Notes: generated from the letters alone by a model not told the origin. DNA of 40,677 nt from JARKQH01 sp964631605 (GCA_964631605.1 CAZVYG010000044.1:1-40677); one strand, 5' to 3'; shown: positions 31,762 through 39,972, numbered from the stretch's first letter. Program-made: numbers and translations.

Positions 31762-34212
31762 TCAGGCCGTTTGAGGCGGTTCCTCCCGGTGCGGGTCGCC
31801 CGCTGCCGCGCTCTGCGCCGGGCGGTCCTCCCTCGGCCGGTTCTCGCCGCGCTCCCCTCCTCGGCCCCCACGGTCTCCGCGGTCTCCGCGCTCGCCTCGC
31901 CCGCCACGGTCTCCGCGATCGCGACCGCCCCGATGACCTCGATCACCGCCGCCGCGCCGATCCCGGTCGCCGCGTCGCTCGCCCCGATCGCCCCGGTCGC
32001 TGCGCTCGCCTCGGTCCCCCCGCTCGCTGCGTTCAGCACCGCCCTCCATCCCTTCACCGCTGCCACCACCTTCACCGGACTCGGCTTTGCCAGTCATTTC
32101 CTGGTCGCGTTCAGCCATCGCCGCTTTCCGCGAAAGGCGCACCCGCCCCTTTTCGTCCACTCCGAGGCACTTCACCCAGATTTCGTCCCCCAGCTTTACG
32201 ATGTCCTCAGTCTGCTTGACGCGGAAATTGGCCAGTTCGCTGATATGCACCAGGCCGTCCTTGCCGGGAAGGAACTCGACGAAGGCCCCGAATTCCTTGA
32301 TGGTTACCACCTTGCCGCGGTAGATCTTGCCGATCTCGGCTTCGGCGCTCATGCCCACGATGGCGTCCCGCGCTATCTTCATCCCTTCTTCCGACACCGA
32401 GTAAATGTTCACCGTGCCGTCGTCCTCGATATTGATTTCGCAACCGGATTCCTCGACCAGCTTCTTGATGTTCTTGCCGCCCGGCCCGATCAGCGCTCCG
32501 ATCTTCTCCGGACTGATCTTGATCGTCTCAATCCGCGGCGCGTACTTGCTCAGTTCCTTTCGCGGTTCGCTCAGGGTCTTGGCCATTTCGGCGAGAATTT
32601 GCAGCCGCGCCGTGCGCGCTTTTTCGAGCGCCTCCGTCATGAGCGAATGGGGAATCCCGGGGAGCTTCAGGTCCAGTTGAAACCCGGTAATGCCTTTTTC
32701 AGTTCCGGCGATCTTGCAATCCATGTCGCAGAACGCATCCTCCCAGCCCAGGATGTCGGTCAGCAGCTTGTAACGGGCGATTTTGCCGTTGGCATCAGCC
32801 TCCGTGCAAAGCCCAATGCTGATCCCCGCCACCGGCCGCGCCATCGGCACCCCGGCGTCCATCAAGGCCAGGGATCCCCCGCACACCGTCGCCATCGAGG
32901 TGGACCCGTTGGATTCCATAATCTCGCTGGTGATGCGGATGGAATAGGGATAAGTCGCGATCGGCACCATGGGCTCCAGCGACCGCTCCGCCAATGCGCC
33001 ATGCCCTATCTCCCGCCGCCCGGGCCCGGCAATACGGCCCGTCTCACCGACTGAAAAATTCGGGAAATTGTAATGAAGAATGAACTTCTTCTCACTGGCG
33101 CCCCCCGTGTAGGAATCAAACTCCTGCGCATCCTCGCCGGTGCCGAGGGTGCAGAGGACCACCGCCTGCGTTTCGCCCCGCTGGAACAGGGCCGAGCCGT
33201 GCGCCCGCGGCAGCAGCCCGACTTCGGAGTAAATGGGCCGGACCGTGTTGAAATCCCGGCCGTCCAGACGCTTGTCATGCTCCAGGATGAGGCCGCGAAC
33301 CGCCTCCTTTTGTATGTAGTAAAAGGCGTCCTTGAGCACAAACTCGGTCACCTTTTCCTCCCCGAACTTCGCCACCAGTTTCTGGCTGATCTCCTCGGTC
33401 AACGCGCTCACCGCCGCTTCGCGCGCCATCTTCCCCGAGGTCAGCAGCGCCTCCACAATGCGGTCGCCCGCCAGCGCCTTGGCCTCGGCCAGGATTTCCT
33501 CGGGCACGACGTTCAGAGTGATTTGCCGCTTGGGCTTGCCCGCCCGGGCCGCCAGTTCCTTTTGCGCCGCGATAATCGGCTGGATCATCTCGTGTCCAAA
33601 TTTCAATGCGGCGTTAAAATCCTCCTCACTCACCTCCTTGGCCGAGCCTTCGAACATCACCAACTCGGTCTCGTTGCCGACGTAAACCAGGTCCAGGTCG
33701 CTCTCGAGCATCTGGGAATGGGTTGGGTTGGCCACGAACTTTCCTCCCACACGGCCCACCCGCACCGCGCCCAGCGGACCCGCCCACGGTATATCGCTCA
33801 CCATCAGAGCGGCGGAAGCACCCACCACCGCCAACATATCCGGGTCATTCTCGCCATCCGCGCTCAGCACAATGCTTTGCACTTGCACTTCGTTGTACCA
33901 GCCTTTGGGAAACAATGGCCGGATCGGACGATCGGTCAGGCGCGAGGTGAGAATTTCCTTCTCGGTCGGACGCCCCTCCCGTTTGAAGTAGCCGCCCGGA
34001 AATTTGCCGGCGGCGGCGGCTTTCTCGCGGTAATCCACCGTGAGGGGGAAGAAATCCTGCCCTTCCTTGGCCTTGGTTGCTCCGACGGCGGCAACAATGA
34101 CGATCGTCTCGCCCAGTTGCACGGTTACGGCTCCATCGGCCTGCTTGGCCATCTTGCCGGTTTCAATAATGATTTGTTTGTCTCCGACCGGAGCGCTGAT
34201 TTTTTCTGACAT
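31762..34212 (-). CDS. pnp: Polyribonucleotide nucleotidyltransferase (PNPase)
   Basis: An 816-residue 3'-5' phosphorolytic exoribonuclease. Two RNase PH-type halves, with F-F-P-L-T-V-D-Y-R-E-K and F-P-G-G-Y-F-K-R-E-G-R-P in the first and F-C-D-M-D-C-K-I-A-G-T-E-K-G-I-T-G (metal-binding Asp) in the second, then a KH domain (I-G-P-G-G-K-N-I-K-K) and an S1 domain (Y-R-G-K-V-V-T-I-K-E-F-G-A-F-V-E). From about 704 on, a 110-residue tail very rich in R, G, D and E follows that ordinary PNPases lack. The gene follows rpsO on the same strand, the classical arrangement. AGGAAAG lies about 12 bases before the ATG. Confidence 0.97.
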   Translation of the reverse strand: MSEKISAPVGDKQIIIETGKMAKQADGAVTVQLGETIVIVAAVGATKAKEGQDFFPLTVDYREKAAAAGKFPGGYFKREGRPTEKEILTSRLTDRPIRPLFPKGWYNEVQVQSIVLSADGENDPDMLAVVGASAALMVSDIPWAGPLGAVRVGRVGGKFVANPTHSQMLESDLDLVYVGNETELVMFEGSAKEVSEEDFNAALKFGHEMIQPIIAAQKELAARAGKPKRQITLNVVPEEILAEAKALAGDRIVEALLTSGKMAREAAVSALTEEISQKLVAKFGEEKVTEFVLKDAFYYIQKEAVRGLILEHDKRLDGRDFNTVRPIYSEVGLLPRAHGSALFQRGETQAVVLCTLGTGEDAQEFDSYTGGASEKKFILHYNFPNFSVGETGRIAGPGRREIGHGALAERSLEPMVPIATYPYSIRITSEIMESNGSTSMATVCGGSLALMDAGVPMARPVAGISIGLCTEADANGKIARYKLLTDILGWEDAFCDMDCKIAGTEKGITGFQLDLKLPGIPHSLMTEALEKARTARLQILAEMAKTLSEPRKELSKYAPRIETIKISPEKIGALIGPGGKNIKKLVEESGCEINIEDDGTVNIYSVSEEGMKIARDAIVGMSAEAEIGKIYRGKVVTIKEFGAFVEFLPGKDGLVHISELANFRVKQTEDIVKLGDEIWVKCLGVDEKGRVRLSRKAAMAERDQEMTGKAESGEGGGSGEGMEGGAERSERGDRGERSDRGDRGERRGDRDRRGGGDRGHRGGRDRGDRGGRGERGDRGDRGGRGGERGENRPREDRPAQSAAAGDPHREEPPQTA
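31783..32053 (-). repeat. RG/RGD-rich repetitive tail of PNPase
   Basis: The last part of pnp encodes many R-G-D-R-G-E, R-G-G-R-G and related short repeats. Arg and acidic residues nearly balance, unlike a simple basic RNA-binding tail. Similar disordered RG tails are found on RNA helicases and RNase E-type proteins of the degradosome. The region is repetitive DNA, so assembly errors in copy number are possible. Confidence 0.8.
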
Positions 34213-34232
34213 AGGTTGTATCTTTCCTTGCG

Positions 34233-34294
34233 CCCACCGAGCAACTTCAGTGAATCCCGAAAACAGTCGGGACTGAATGAAATTTCTCGGTGGG
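34233..34294 (-). promoter_or_regulatory. Long stem-loop in the pnp leader
   Basis: The outer stem CCCACCGAG / CTCGGTGGG (9 bp) encloses an inner stem made of TTCAG / CTGAA and TCCCGA / TCGGGA, with an A-rich loop AAACAG. It ends about 20 bp before the pnp start codon, just upstream of AGGAAAG. In E. coli a hairpin at this place in pnp is cut by RNase III and lets PNPase control its own mRNA; this is a likely counterpart by position and structure (inference). It lacks a T-run, so it is not an ordinary terminator. Confidence 0.7.
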
Positions 34295-34334
34295 ACTTTC
34301 CAGTATGGTTTTCGCGAACGTTAAAGCAGACCCC

Positions 34335-34358
34335 TGAGCTGTCGCGTTCATCAGCTCA
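34335..34358 (-). promoter_or_regulatory. Small hairpin between rpsO and pnp
   Basis: A perfect 7-bp stem TGAGCTG / CAGCTCA with a 10-base loop. A T7 run (34374-34368, minus strand) lies between it and rpsO, but no stable stem stands directly before that run, so an rpsO terminator is not clear. Confidence 0.35.
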
Positions 34359-34432
34359 AGCGCATTGAAAAAAAGTATGTGAAGCGCATGCGCATGGCTC
34401 GGGGCCAAGGCAGGCAAAAGGGGACCCTGAAG

Positions 34433-34690
34433 CTACTTGCGCAGCTTGAGTTTCTTCGTAACCAATTGGTAACGAGCCAAATCCGTGGTCTGAAGATAAT
34501 CCAGCAACCGTCGCCGCTGTCCCACCATCATTAACAAACCTCGCCGGGAACTATGATCCTTCTTGTTCTTCTGCAGATGGTCGGTCAAATGATTGATTCG
34601 CTGGGTCAAGAGGGCAATTTGCACATCCGCGGACCCGGTGTCTCGCTCGTGCAGCTTGAAATCATTGATCGTCTTCGCTTTCGCTTGCAT
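34433..34690 (-). CDS. rpsO: 30S ribosomal protein S15
   Basis: An 85-residue protein with the S15 signature: H-E-R-D-T-G-S-A-D-V-Q-I at 15-26, L-T-x-R-I-N-x-L-T-x-H-L, K-D-H-S-S-R-R-G-L-L at 43-52 and Y-L near 65. It binds 16S rRNA early in assembly of the small-subunit platform. Length is typical (about 88). It is followed by pnp on the same strand, the conserved order in many bacteria. A TATATT (34728-34723, minus strand) lies 33 bp upstream and could be a -10 box, but no good -35 is present. Confidence 0.97.
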   Translation of the reverse strand: MQAKAKTINDFKLHERDTGSADVQIALLTQRINHLTDHLQKNKKDHSSRRGLLMMVGQRRRLLDYLQTTDLARYQLVTKKLKLRK

Positions 34691-34780
34691 GTCGTTAACT
34701 GATTCCTGTCAATCTCTCGTTCAATATATCGCGGAACTTTAGAGGCAGGCGGCATGCCTGTAAAGAACTTTAATCGCGGC

Positions 34781-36037
34781 TTAACGTGGTTTGCTCTCCA
34801 GGCTCGTTTTCATTCCCATCTTCATTGTCATCGCCTGCTTCTGTCCCCCCATGTTCATGCTCATGGCAAACTCGGACTGAAGGTCCATTTCGGCCTTCTC
34901 GGGCAGCATCTGCGTCAGATTGAAAGCGACCTGGCCATTGCCCCGCCCGGACATGTTGCTCAGGTCCATCTTCAGGCCGGACATGGCGGGATTCTCCATC
35001 TTCTGGTTGCTGGCCTGTTGCACAATGCTGCTGCGCACCTGAACCCGCTCGCCCTCGATCGAAACCAACTGATAGGTTGCGGTCTGGTCCAGTTTCAGAC
35101 CCTGCGACTTGAAAGGCATGCGCACCTCCCATTTGGCCCCCGGCCCCACCGCCTCCTCCGGCAAGGCGGGCGCGAAGTTGGCGAAGGTCTCCTTCATCTG
35201 ATCCATGACCTGCCGCATTTGCGGTTCGGCGCCCGCAGCCGATTTGAAATCCAGCGCCCGGTTCAAACCGCGGCTGGTGATCGTGCCCGTCCCCGTCGCG
35301 CCCTTGCTGCCGGCGAGCGCTTGTTTGATGGCGTCCACGATGCCTGGCATGGCATCAGCCTCATCAAGCACCTGCGCATCGCCGAGCACCATTTCATACC
35401 GGATATCGCCCGCCGGACCGACTTCCTGGATGGTCACGTCCATGGTCATCCGCAAGGCCGGAAGCTTGAGGGCGGGAGTCTGCGCCTCACCCACTTTGGT
35501 TTCCATCCCCAGTTTCATCGTCAACACCGCGCTTTGCCGGTCTCCCCCCTTGGGCTGCAGCCGCAAAACCTTCCGGGGCTCGACCCCGGCGTCCAGGACC
35601 TTTACCTGGAACTCGCTCGTGGAGGCCGAAGGCCGGCCCCCGGACGCCGTTTCCGGCCGCGCCGCCGCTTTGGGCTCCTCCGGCGCGGGGACCGGCTGCG
35701 ACAGTTCATGCACTCTGGCTGCCAGATATTGGAGCCGGGTGGCCACCAGACGGGAGTTCCATTGCGGGTTGGCCCGCTGAAACGCCTGCAGCAGGCCGTA
35801 AACCTCGCGATATTTGGCGACCGCCGTGGCCGGGGGCGCGTTACTGCTGAGCGCGTCGGCCTTCTGGATCAGGTCATAAATCCTCAAATACTCGTCATCG
35901 GCCGTATCCGCCTGCGTCGCGCCGGCCCAAGCCAGCGCCAGCGCCACGAAAAGAATCTTGAGCCATTGGAGAATGAACGGGGCGCCCCTCCACAAGCCAA
36001 AGCTCCGGCTGCGGCGGGTCATGAATTCATTATTCAT
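34781..36037 (-). CDS. Secreted protein of unknown function (DUF6263-like)
   Basis: A 418-residue protein. The N-terminus has a basic stretch, hydrophobic core (I-L-F-V-A-L-A-L-A-W-A-G-A) and Q-A-D-T, a signal peptide; then a helical region to about 120, a Pro/Ala-rich linker, and a beta-rich domain with M-D-V-T-I-Q-E-V, L-P-E-E-A-V-G-P-G-A-K-W-E-V and S-I-E-G-E-R-V-Q-V-R. That pattern resembles DUF6263 (by memory, unchecked). The end is methionine-rich (M-S-M-N-M-G-G-Q-K-Q-A-M-T-M-K-M). The start is the ATG at 36037; a TTG two codons upstream is less likely. It stands alone between rpsO and the divergent HD gene. Confidence 0.75.
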   Translation of the reverse strand: MNNEFMTRRSRSFGLWRGAPFILQWLKILFVALALAWAGATQADTADDEYLRIYDLIQKADALSSNAPPATAVAKYREVYGLLQAFQRANPQWNSRLVATRLQYLAARVHELSQPVPAPEEPKAAARPETASGGRPSASTSEFQVKVLDAGVEPRKVLRLQPKGGDRQSAVLTMKLGMETKVGEAQTPALKLPALRMTMDVTIQEVGPAGDIRYEMVLGDAQVLDEADAMPGIVDAIKQALAGSKGATGTGTITSRGLNRALDFKSAAGAEPQMRQVMDQMKETFANFAPALPEEAVGPGAKWEVRMPFKSQGLKLDQTATYQLVSIEGERVQVRSSIVQQASNQKMENPAMSGLKMDLSNMSGRGNGQVAFNLTQMLPEKAEMDLQSEFAMSMNMGGQKQAMTMKMGMKTSLESKPR

Positions 36038-36043
36038 GCCCAA

Positions 36044-36192
36044 AGCCTAAAGTGCCGCCGGACGGGGTCAATTGAAATGATCCAGCGATGGGTTGGCCAA
36101 TGGCTGTCCCGGCCCCCTCAAAAAAAACCTTCTGGTCTGGATAAGGACGGCTCTTTCTCAAACCTCTTCTGAAAAGCGCCACTGAAAAGGGC
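36044..36192. promoter_or_regulatory. Divergent intergenic region (secreted protein / HD gene)
   Basis: 149 bp between two diverging genes must carry a promoter for each. An A8 run lies at about 36120-36127. No clear -35/-10 pair or operator repeat was seen on either strand. Confidence 0.4.
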
Positions 36193-37092
36193 GTGCAGTT
36201 TTTCGAAGTTGCATTATCCTATGCAGGGATGACGCAGCGCGTGGACACGAGAAATCCCCGGGCCGTGGCCGGGGAGGTCGAGCGGCTGTATCGGGAGATG
36301 TTTCCCGGCAGCCACTCCGGCTTCGTGCCGGAAGCGGTCGAGGCGGTGGTGGATTGTTTCCAGGGCCGCTTTGCCGGGTTTCAGGCGGTGGACACGCGCT
36401 ACCACGACATCGAGCACACGCTGCAGGGGACGCTGTGCCTGGCGCGCCTGTTGCATGGGAGAACCCGGGCGGGGGCCCGCCCGGTCCTGCAGGAACGCAT
36501 GGCGCAGCTTGGCCTTTGGGCCATCCTGCTTCACGACACCGGCTATCTCAAACGCCTCGAGGACACCGGCGGCACCGGGGCGAAATACACGGTCACACAC
36601 GTAAGCCGGAGCGCGGATTTTGCAGCCGAGTTTCTCGCCCGCCGCGGCTGCTCCCAGCCGGAGATCAGAGCCGTGCAGAACATGATCCGATGCACCGGAA
36701 TCAATGCGAATCTTGCCGCCATTCCTTTTGACAGTCAGGCCGAGCGGGTCGCCGGCTTTGCGCTGGCGACCGCCGATTTGCTCGGCCAAATGTCGGCGGA
36801 CGATTACCTGGAAAAACTCCCGGTGCTGTATGCGGAATTTGCCGAGGCGGCGGAGTTCACCGGGGACCAGAGCCAGTTCGTGGCCTCGTTTGCAAGCGCG
36901 GACGACCTCGTCCGGCGAACGCCGGCCTTTTGGGAGAATTTCGTGCTGCCCAAGCTCGAAGGGGAACTCGGTGGTTTGTACCGTTTTCTAAGCGATCCTT
37001 ATCCCGATGGCCGAAACGACTATGTCGAGCGGGTGGAGGCCAACATTGCGAACCTGAAGCGGAACCTGCGGGGGCGGATCCGGACGAGTTGA
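36193..37092 (+). CDS. HD-domain metal-dependent phosphohydrolase
   Basis: A 299-residue protein. The HD metal site is visible as H71 (Y-H-D-I-E-H75), H114-D115 (L-L-H-D-T-G-Y), H136 (T-H-V-S-R-S) and D195 (A-T-A-D-L-L). No other domain is present. HD proteins of this type act on phosphate esters, nucleotides or cyclic dinucleotides; the HD-GYP motif is absent, so a specific substrate cannot be given. The start is either GTG at 36193, with AAAAGGG right before it, or ATG at 36229. It is transcribed away from the secreted DUF gene and towards osmC. Confidence 0.85.
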   Translation: MQFFEVALSYAGMTQRVDTRNPRAVAGEVERLYREMFPGSHSGFVPEAVEAVVDCFQGRFAGFQAVDTRYHDIEHTLQGTLCLARLLHGRTRAGARPVLQERMAQLGLWAILLHDTGYLKRLEDTGGTGAKYTVTHVSRSADFAAEFLARRGCSQPEIRAVQNMIRCTGINANLAAIPFDSQAERVAGFALATADLLGQMSADDYLEKLPVLYAEFAEAAEFTGDQSQFVASFASADDLVRRTPAFWENFVLPKLEGELGGLYRFLSDPYPDGRNDYVERVEANIANLKRNLRGRIRTS

Positions 37093-37139
37093 CCGGCCCT
37101 TGGCCCATTCGAACCTTGCGCGGGAAGAAAGCAAGTCGG

Positions 37140-37164
37140 CCAGGCTGGAGGGACTCCAGCCTGG
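37140..37164. terminator. Strong hairpin between convergent HD and osmC genes
   Basis: A perfect 11-bp stem CCAGGCTGGAG / CTCCAGCCTGG with a 3-base loop GGA lies in the 99-bp gap between the two stops. No T-run flanks it, but its place and stability suggest a bidirectional terminator. Confidence 0.6.
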
Positions 37165-37191
37165 TCGTGTCGCGGCGTTCCGCTGTGGAAA

Positions 37192-37758
37192 TCAGACCTT
37201 TTCAACTTCGATCTTGATCCGAACCGGGTTGGCCAGGGTGTCGTAAACCGGTGACTTCCGCACGAGTTCCTGGATCGTGGCCTCGTCCACCTCGCCTTTG
37301 ACCTTGAACTTCACGCGGATTTCCCGGTAACCGCTGCGGACCGTGGGGTCAATGTCGAGCAGTCCCCGTAGATCAATGTCGCCCTCGAACTCACTTTGGA
37401 TGTCTTCAATCTTCAACCCACGTCCCGCAGCGTGGTAGGCCAGCGTGGTTGTCATGCACCCCGAGAGCCCGGCCAGTACAAACTCGACGGGGTTCGCCCC
37501 GGTATCTTCACCCAGCAGCACCGCCGGCTCGTCGGCATCAAACTTGAACGTCTGTTTATGCTCCATCTCTTGGCAGACGCCATAAAAGGTGTCCACCGTG
37601 GCCTGGTTGTGGCCGCCGATGTCCCACTGGTTGCGCGCGCGGAATTTGAATTGGCCCAATTCCGGTTGCTGCTTGACCGCCTCGATCGTCTGCCCGAGCC
37701 GGGTCACGTTCACGCCGTTAAGGATCGTCTCCTTGGGAGTTGTCGCTGTCGCTTTCAT
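37192..37758 (-). CDS. OsmC family protein
   Basis: A 188-residue protein of the OsmC/Ohr fold. The conserved active-site region is G-A-N-P-V-E-F-V-L-A-G-L-S-G-C101-M-T-T-T-L. OsmC peroxidases use a second Cys in a C-P-V motif; here that position is S169-P-V-Y-D-T-L, so the classical two-Cys peroxide mechanism is doubtful, as in other single-Cys members of the family. Another Cys (C62) lies in the N-terminal half. N-terminal residues 1-40 form an extra region seen in the longer OsmC subgroup. The ATG at 37758 lacks a good ribosome binding site. It stands downstream of the sigma-54 activator gene on the same strand, with a 235-bp regulatory region between. Confidence 0.92.
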   Translation of the reverse strand: MKATATTPKETILNGVNVTRLGQTIEAVKQQPELGQFKFRARNQWDIGGHNQATVDTFYGVCQEMEHKQTFKFDADEPAVLLGEDTGANPVEFVLAGLSGCMTTTLAYHAAGRGLKIEDIQSEFEGDIDLRGLLDIDPTVRSGYREIRVKFKVKGEVDEATIQELVRKSPVYDTLANPVRIKIEVEKV

Positions 37759-37814
37759 AACGATTTCTGTCTTTCTGTTTTTTGGTTGTTGTTTCTTCGC
37801 TCGCCACGGATCAT
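37755..37814 (-). CDS. Possible 19-codon upstream ORF overlapping the osmC start
   Basis: An ATG at 37814 opens a 19-codon frame rich in R, N, Q and K whose TGA overlaps the osmC ATG (ATGA). An AAGGAGG stands upstream but 14 bases away, longer than usual. It could be a leader peptide coupling translation to osmC, or chance. Confidence 0.25.
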   Translation of the reverse strand: MIRGERRNNNQKTERQKSL

Positions 37815-37837
37815 TCCGCGCGAACGAGCCTCCTTAA

Positions 37838-37853
37838 TGCCAGACCGATGCCA
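37838..37853 (-). promoter_or_regulatory. Candidate sigma-54 (-24/-12) promoter of osmC
   Basis: On the minus strand TGGCATCGGTCTGGCA fits the pattern TGGCAY-N5-TTGCA with the invariant GG and GC separated by exactly 10 bases; it mismatches at the first T of TTGC-neighbouring positions only. Transcription would start near 37827, about 70 bp upstream of osmC. Confidence 0.45.
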
Positions 37854-37931
37854 ACCCGTGCCAACGGTGGGAAATGGCTTGGCCATAGCAGGTTCGATTT
37901 GTGCAGGTCGGGGGAGACATCCCGCGAAGTC

Positions 37932-37967
37932 TCGTGAATTCGTGACAATTCGCGAATTCGCTCGCGA
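37932..37967. promoter_or_regulatory. AATTCG-rich palindromic block, candidate activator binding site
   Basis: Contains TCGTGAATTCGTGA, then TTCGCGAA (37949-37956) overlapping the perfect 10-bp palindrome GCGAATTCGC (37952-37961), then TCGCGA (37962-37967). It lies about 80-115 bp upstream of the -24/-12-like element, the usual distance of an enhancer site, and 27 bp after the activator gene stop. Confidence 0.45.
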
Positions 37968-37993
37968 CTTGCCGTCAAGCCCGGAGCATCAAC

Positions 37994-39931
37994 TCATTGG
38001 GCCGCGGTCCGCTCGAGCTTGAGCGACTTCATCCTTGAACTGAGTGTGGATGGCGGGATTCCCAGCAACCGGGCCGCTCCATTTTCACCCGAGATGCGCC
38101 ACCGGCAGGCCTCCAGCGCGCGCAGCATATTGGCACGTTCCATTTCCTCCATCTCCGCAGCCGTCAGAACCCGGGGTGAAGATTCGATCGAATGCTTTTC
38201 GCCGGGGGGCGGGGGCTGCGAGGAGCCGAACATGGCTCGTTCCAACTGCAGTTCAGCGCCCGCGCTCAGAATGACGGCCCGTTCGATGACGTTCTGCAAC
38301 TCACGGACATTCCCCGGCCATGGGTAACTGCGCAGCAGCTTCAACTGGGCCGCGCTAAGCGGGTTGATGCGTTTGCCCATCCGGCGGGCAAAGCGTTGGA
38401 TAAAGGCTGTGGACAGTTGCTCCACATCGCCGCCCCGCTCGCGCAAAGGCGGGATATGGATGGGAAACACATGGAGACGGAAATAGAGGTCCTCACGGAA
38501 TTTGCCATCCCCACACATTTGTTTCAGGTCGCGGTTGGTGGCGGCGACGACGCGCACGTCCACTTTCACGGTCTTCGCGCCACCCAACGGTTCAAACTCC
38601 CCCTCCTGCAACACACGCAGGAGTTTCGCCTGAAGCTCCAAAGGCAGTTCGCCCACTTCATCCAGAAAAATCGTGCCCCGATGTGCCAGCGCGAACCGTC
38701 CCTCGCGCCGGGTGAAGGCTCCCGTGAATGCCCCCCGTTCATGTCCAAAAAGCTCGCTTTCGATCAAGTGTGACGGGATGGCGGCGCAATTCACGGTTAC
38801 CAGCGGTCGCTCCGCCCGGTGGCTGGCCCGGTGAATCGCGCGAGCCACCAATTCCTTTCCCGTGCCCGTCTCGCCGGTCACCAGCACGGTCGCGTCGGTC
38901 TTGGCCACCCGGTTGATCGCCTCAAACACCACCCCCATGCAGTCGCTGCGCCCCAACAGCTCGCCGTGCCCAACCACCTCCCGCACGGCGTCCCGCAGGT
39001 ATTCGGTTTCCTGCGTGAGCAACTGAATCCGGCGCTGCGCTTCCAACCGCTCATCCGCATTGCGCAGGATCAATGTGTAAAACACCTCGTCCCGGCTGCG
39101 GAACCGCGACAACGTGGCCTCCGCCGGAAACACCGAATGATCCCAACGCTGCGCGATGAAATCCTGCGGCACCCAGAGTTGCTGCAGGCCTTCCGGCCGA
39201 CTCTCAATCTCGCGCGCGAAAGTCTGCACCCGGGCCACGCTTTCCGGCGCTAGGAAACCCTTCATGCTTTCCCCCTCGAGGTCTTCCGCCGTGCAGCCGA
39301 ACAAACGCTCCGCCGCCGGGTTGGCTCGCCGAATCTGCAGCCGATCGTCCAACACGAGGATTGCGTCCATCGCACTCTCCAGGAGCTGCGACAATTGCTC
39401 CTCCCGCGCCCGGGCGGCGTGTTCAGCCCTCAGTCGCCGTTGCTCCGCCGCTGCCCGCGCGGCAAAAATCTCGAACAACGAAATCAAGTCCGGGTCTTTC
39501 GGCATCGGGTGGTCGTCGAGCACCGAAACATGCCCCATCACCGTCCCGTCGGTGTCCAGCAACGGAGCGCCCAGGTAGCTGACCGCGTTGACCGGAACCA
39601 GGTCCGCATCGCCGGGGTAAAGCTCAATCACGCGCTCGGGAATGTGGACCAGCCGGCGGGATTCCACCACTGCCGCGCAGGCCGTGCCTGCGAGCGCGTA
39701 CTCATAGTGTTCAACAAACCGCCCGTCGAGCCACATGGCCAACGCGCGCAGCCGCTGCTCGGCCGGCAGATACTCCGTGACCCAGGCCCCCAGCGTCCCC
39801 GTCGCCTGCGCCAAATTTCTCACCAGTGCCCGGAAAAACTCGCCGCCGGTTTCCGACACTGTGCCCTCCACCACCAGGCGCAATGCGTCCTCCGGTCTGA
39901 CACGACGCCGACTGCCATTTACGGTTTTCAT
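37994..39931 (-). CDS. Sigma-54-dependent transcriptional activator (GAF-PAS-AAA+-Fis)
   Basis: A 645-residue enhancer-binding protein: GAF domain (about 20-165), PAS (about 180-290), short coiled linker, AAA+ (about 322-550) with Walker A G-E-T-G-T-G-K (353-359), the sigma-54 contact loop G-A-F-T-G-A (400-405), Walker B I-F-L-D-E (421-425), R-F-R-E-D-L-Y-F-R-L-like stretch (478-486) and W-P-G-N-V-R-E-L (538-545), then a Fis-type helix-turn-helix (about 608-636). The intact GAFTGA loop means that it should act with RpoN. No receiver domain is present, so the signal is sensed by GAF or PAS (a ligand, haem or redox signal is unknown). The ATG at 39931 gives the family start; the frame is open to 40111. 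osmC is the nearest likely target. Confidence 0.93.
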   Translation of the reverse strand: MKTVNGSRRRVRPEDALRLVVEGTVSETGGEFFRALVRNLAQATGTLGAWVTEYLPAEQRLRALAMWLDGRFVEHYEYALAGTACAAVVESRRLVHIPERVIELYPGDADLVPVNAVSYLGAPLLDTDGTVMGHVSVLDDHPMPKDPDLISLFEIFAARAAAEQRRLRAEHAARAREEQLSQLLESAMDAILVLDDRLQIRRANPAAERLFGCTAEDLEGESMKGFLAPESVARVQTFAREIESRPEGLQQLWVPQDFIAQRWDHSVFPAEATLSRFRSRDEVFYTLILRNADERLEAQRRIQLLTQETEYLRDAVREVVGHGELLGRSDCMGVVFEAINRVAKTDATVLVTGETGTGKELVARAIHRASHRAERPLVTVNCAAIPSHLIESELFGHERGAFTGAFTRREGRFALAHRGTIFLDEVGELPLELQAKLLRVLQEGEFEPLGGAKTVKVDVRVVAATNRDLKQMCGDGKFREDLYFRLHVFPIHIPPLRERGGDVEQLSTAFIQRFARRMGKRINPLSAAQLKLLRSYPWPGNVRELQNVIERAVILSAGAELQLERAMFGSSQPPPPGEKHSIESSPRVLTAAEMEEMERANMLRALEACRWRISGENGAARLLGIPPSTLSSRMKSLKLERTAAQ

Positions 39932-39972
39932 CGAATGCGGCCGCCGATCCCGCCTGGACGCCGGATGGCGGC

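Noticed and set aside
31783..32053. RGD motifs in the PNPase tail as integrin-binding adhesion signals
   Set aside because: PNPase is cytosolic and the RGD units are part of a general R/G/D/E repeat.
34754..36172. 472-codon plus-strand frame opposite the secreted DUF6263-like gene
   Set aside because: His/Leu/Arg-rich without domain or signal, while the opposite frame has a signal peptide and a patterned beta-domain.
37850..37864. Second TGGCAC-type box upstream of osmC as sigma-54 promoter
   Set aside because: TGGCACGGGTTGGC has the GG and GC only 9 bases apart, one short of the required spacing; the neighbouring element fits better.
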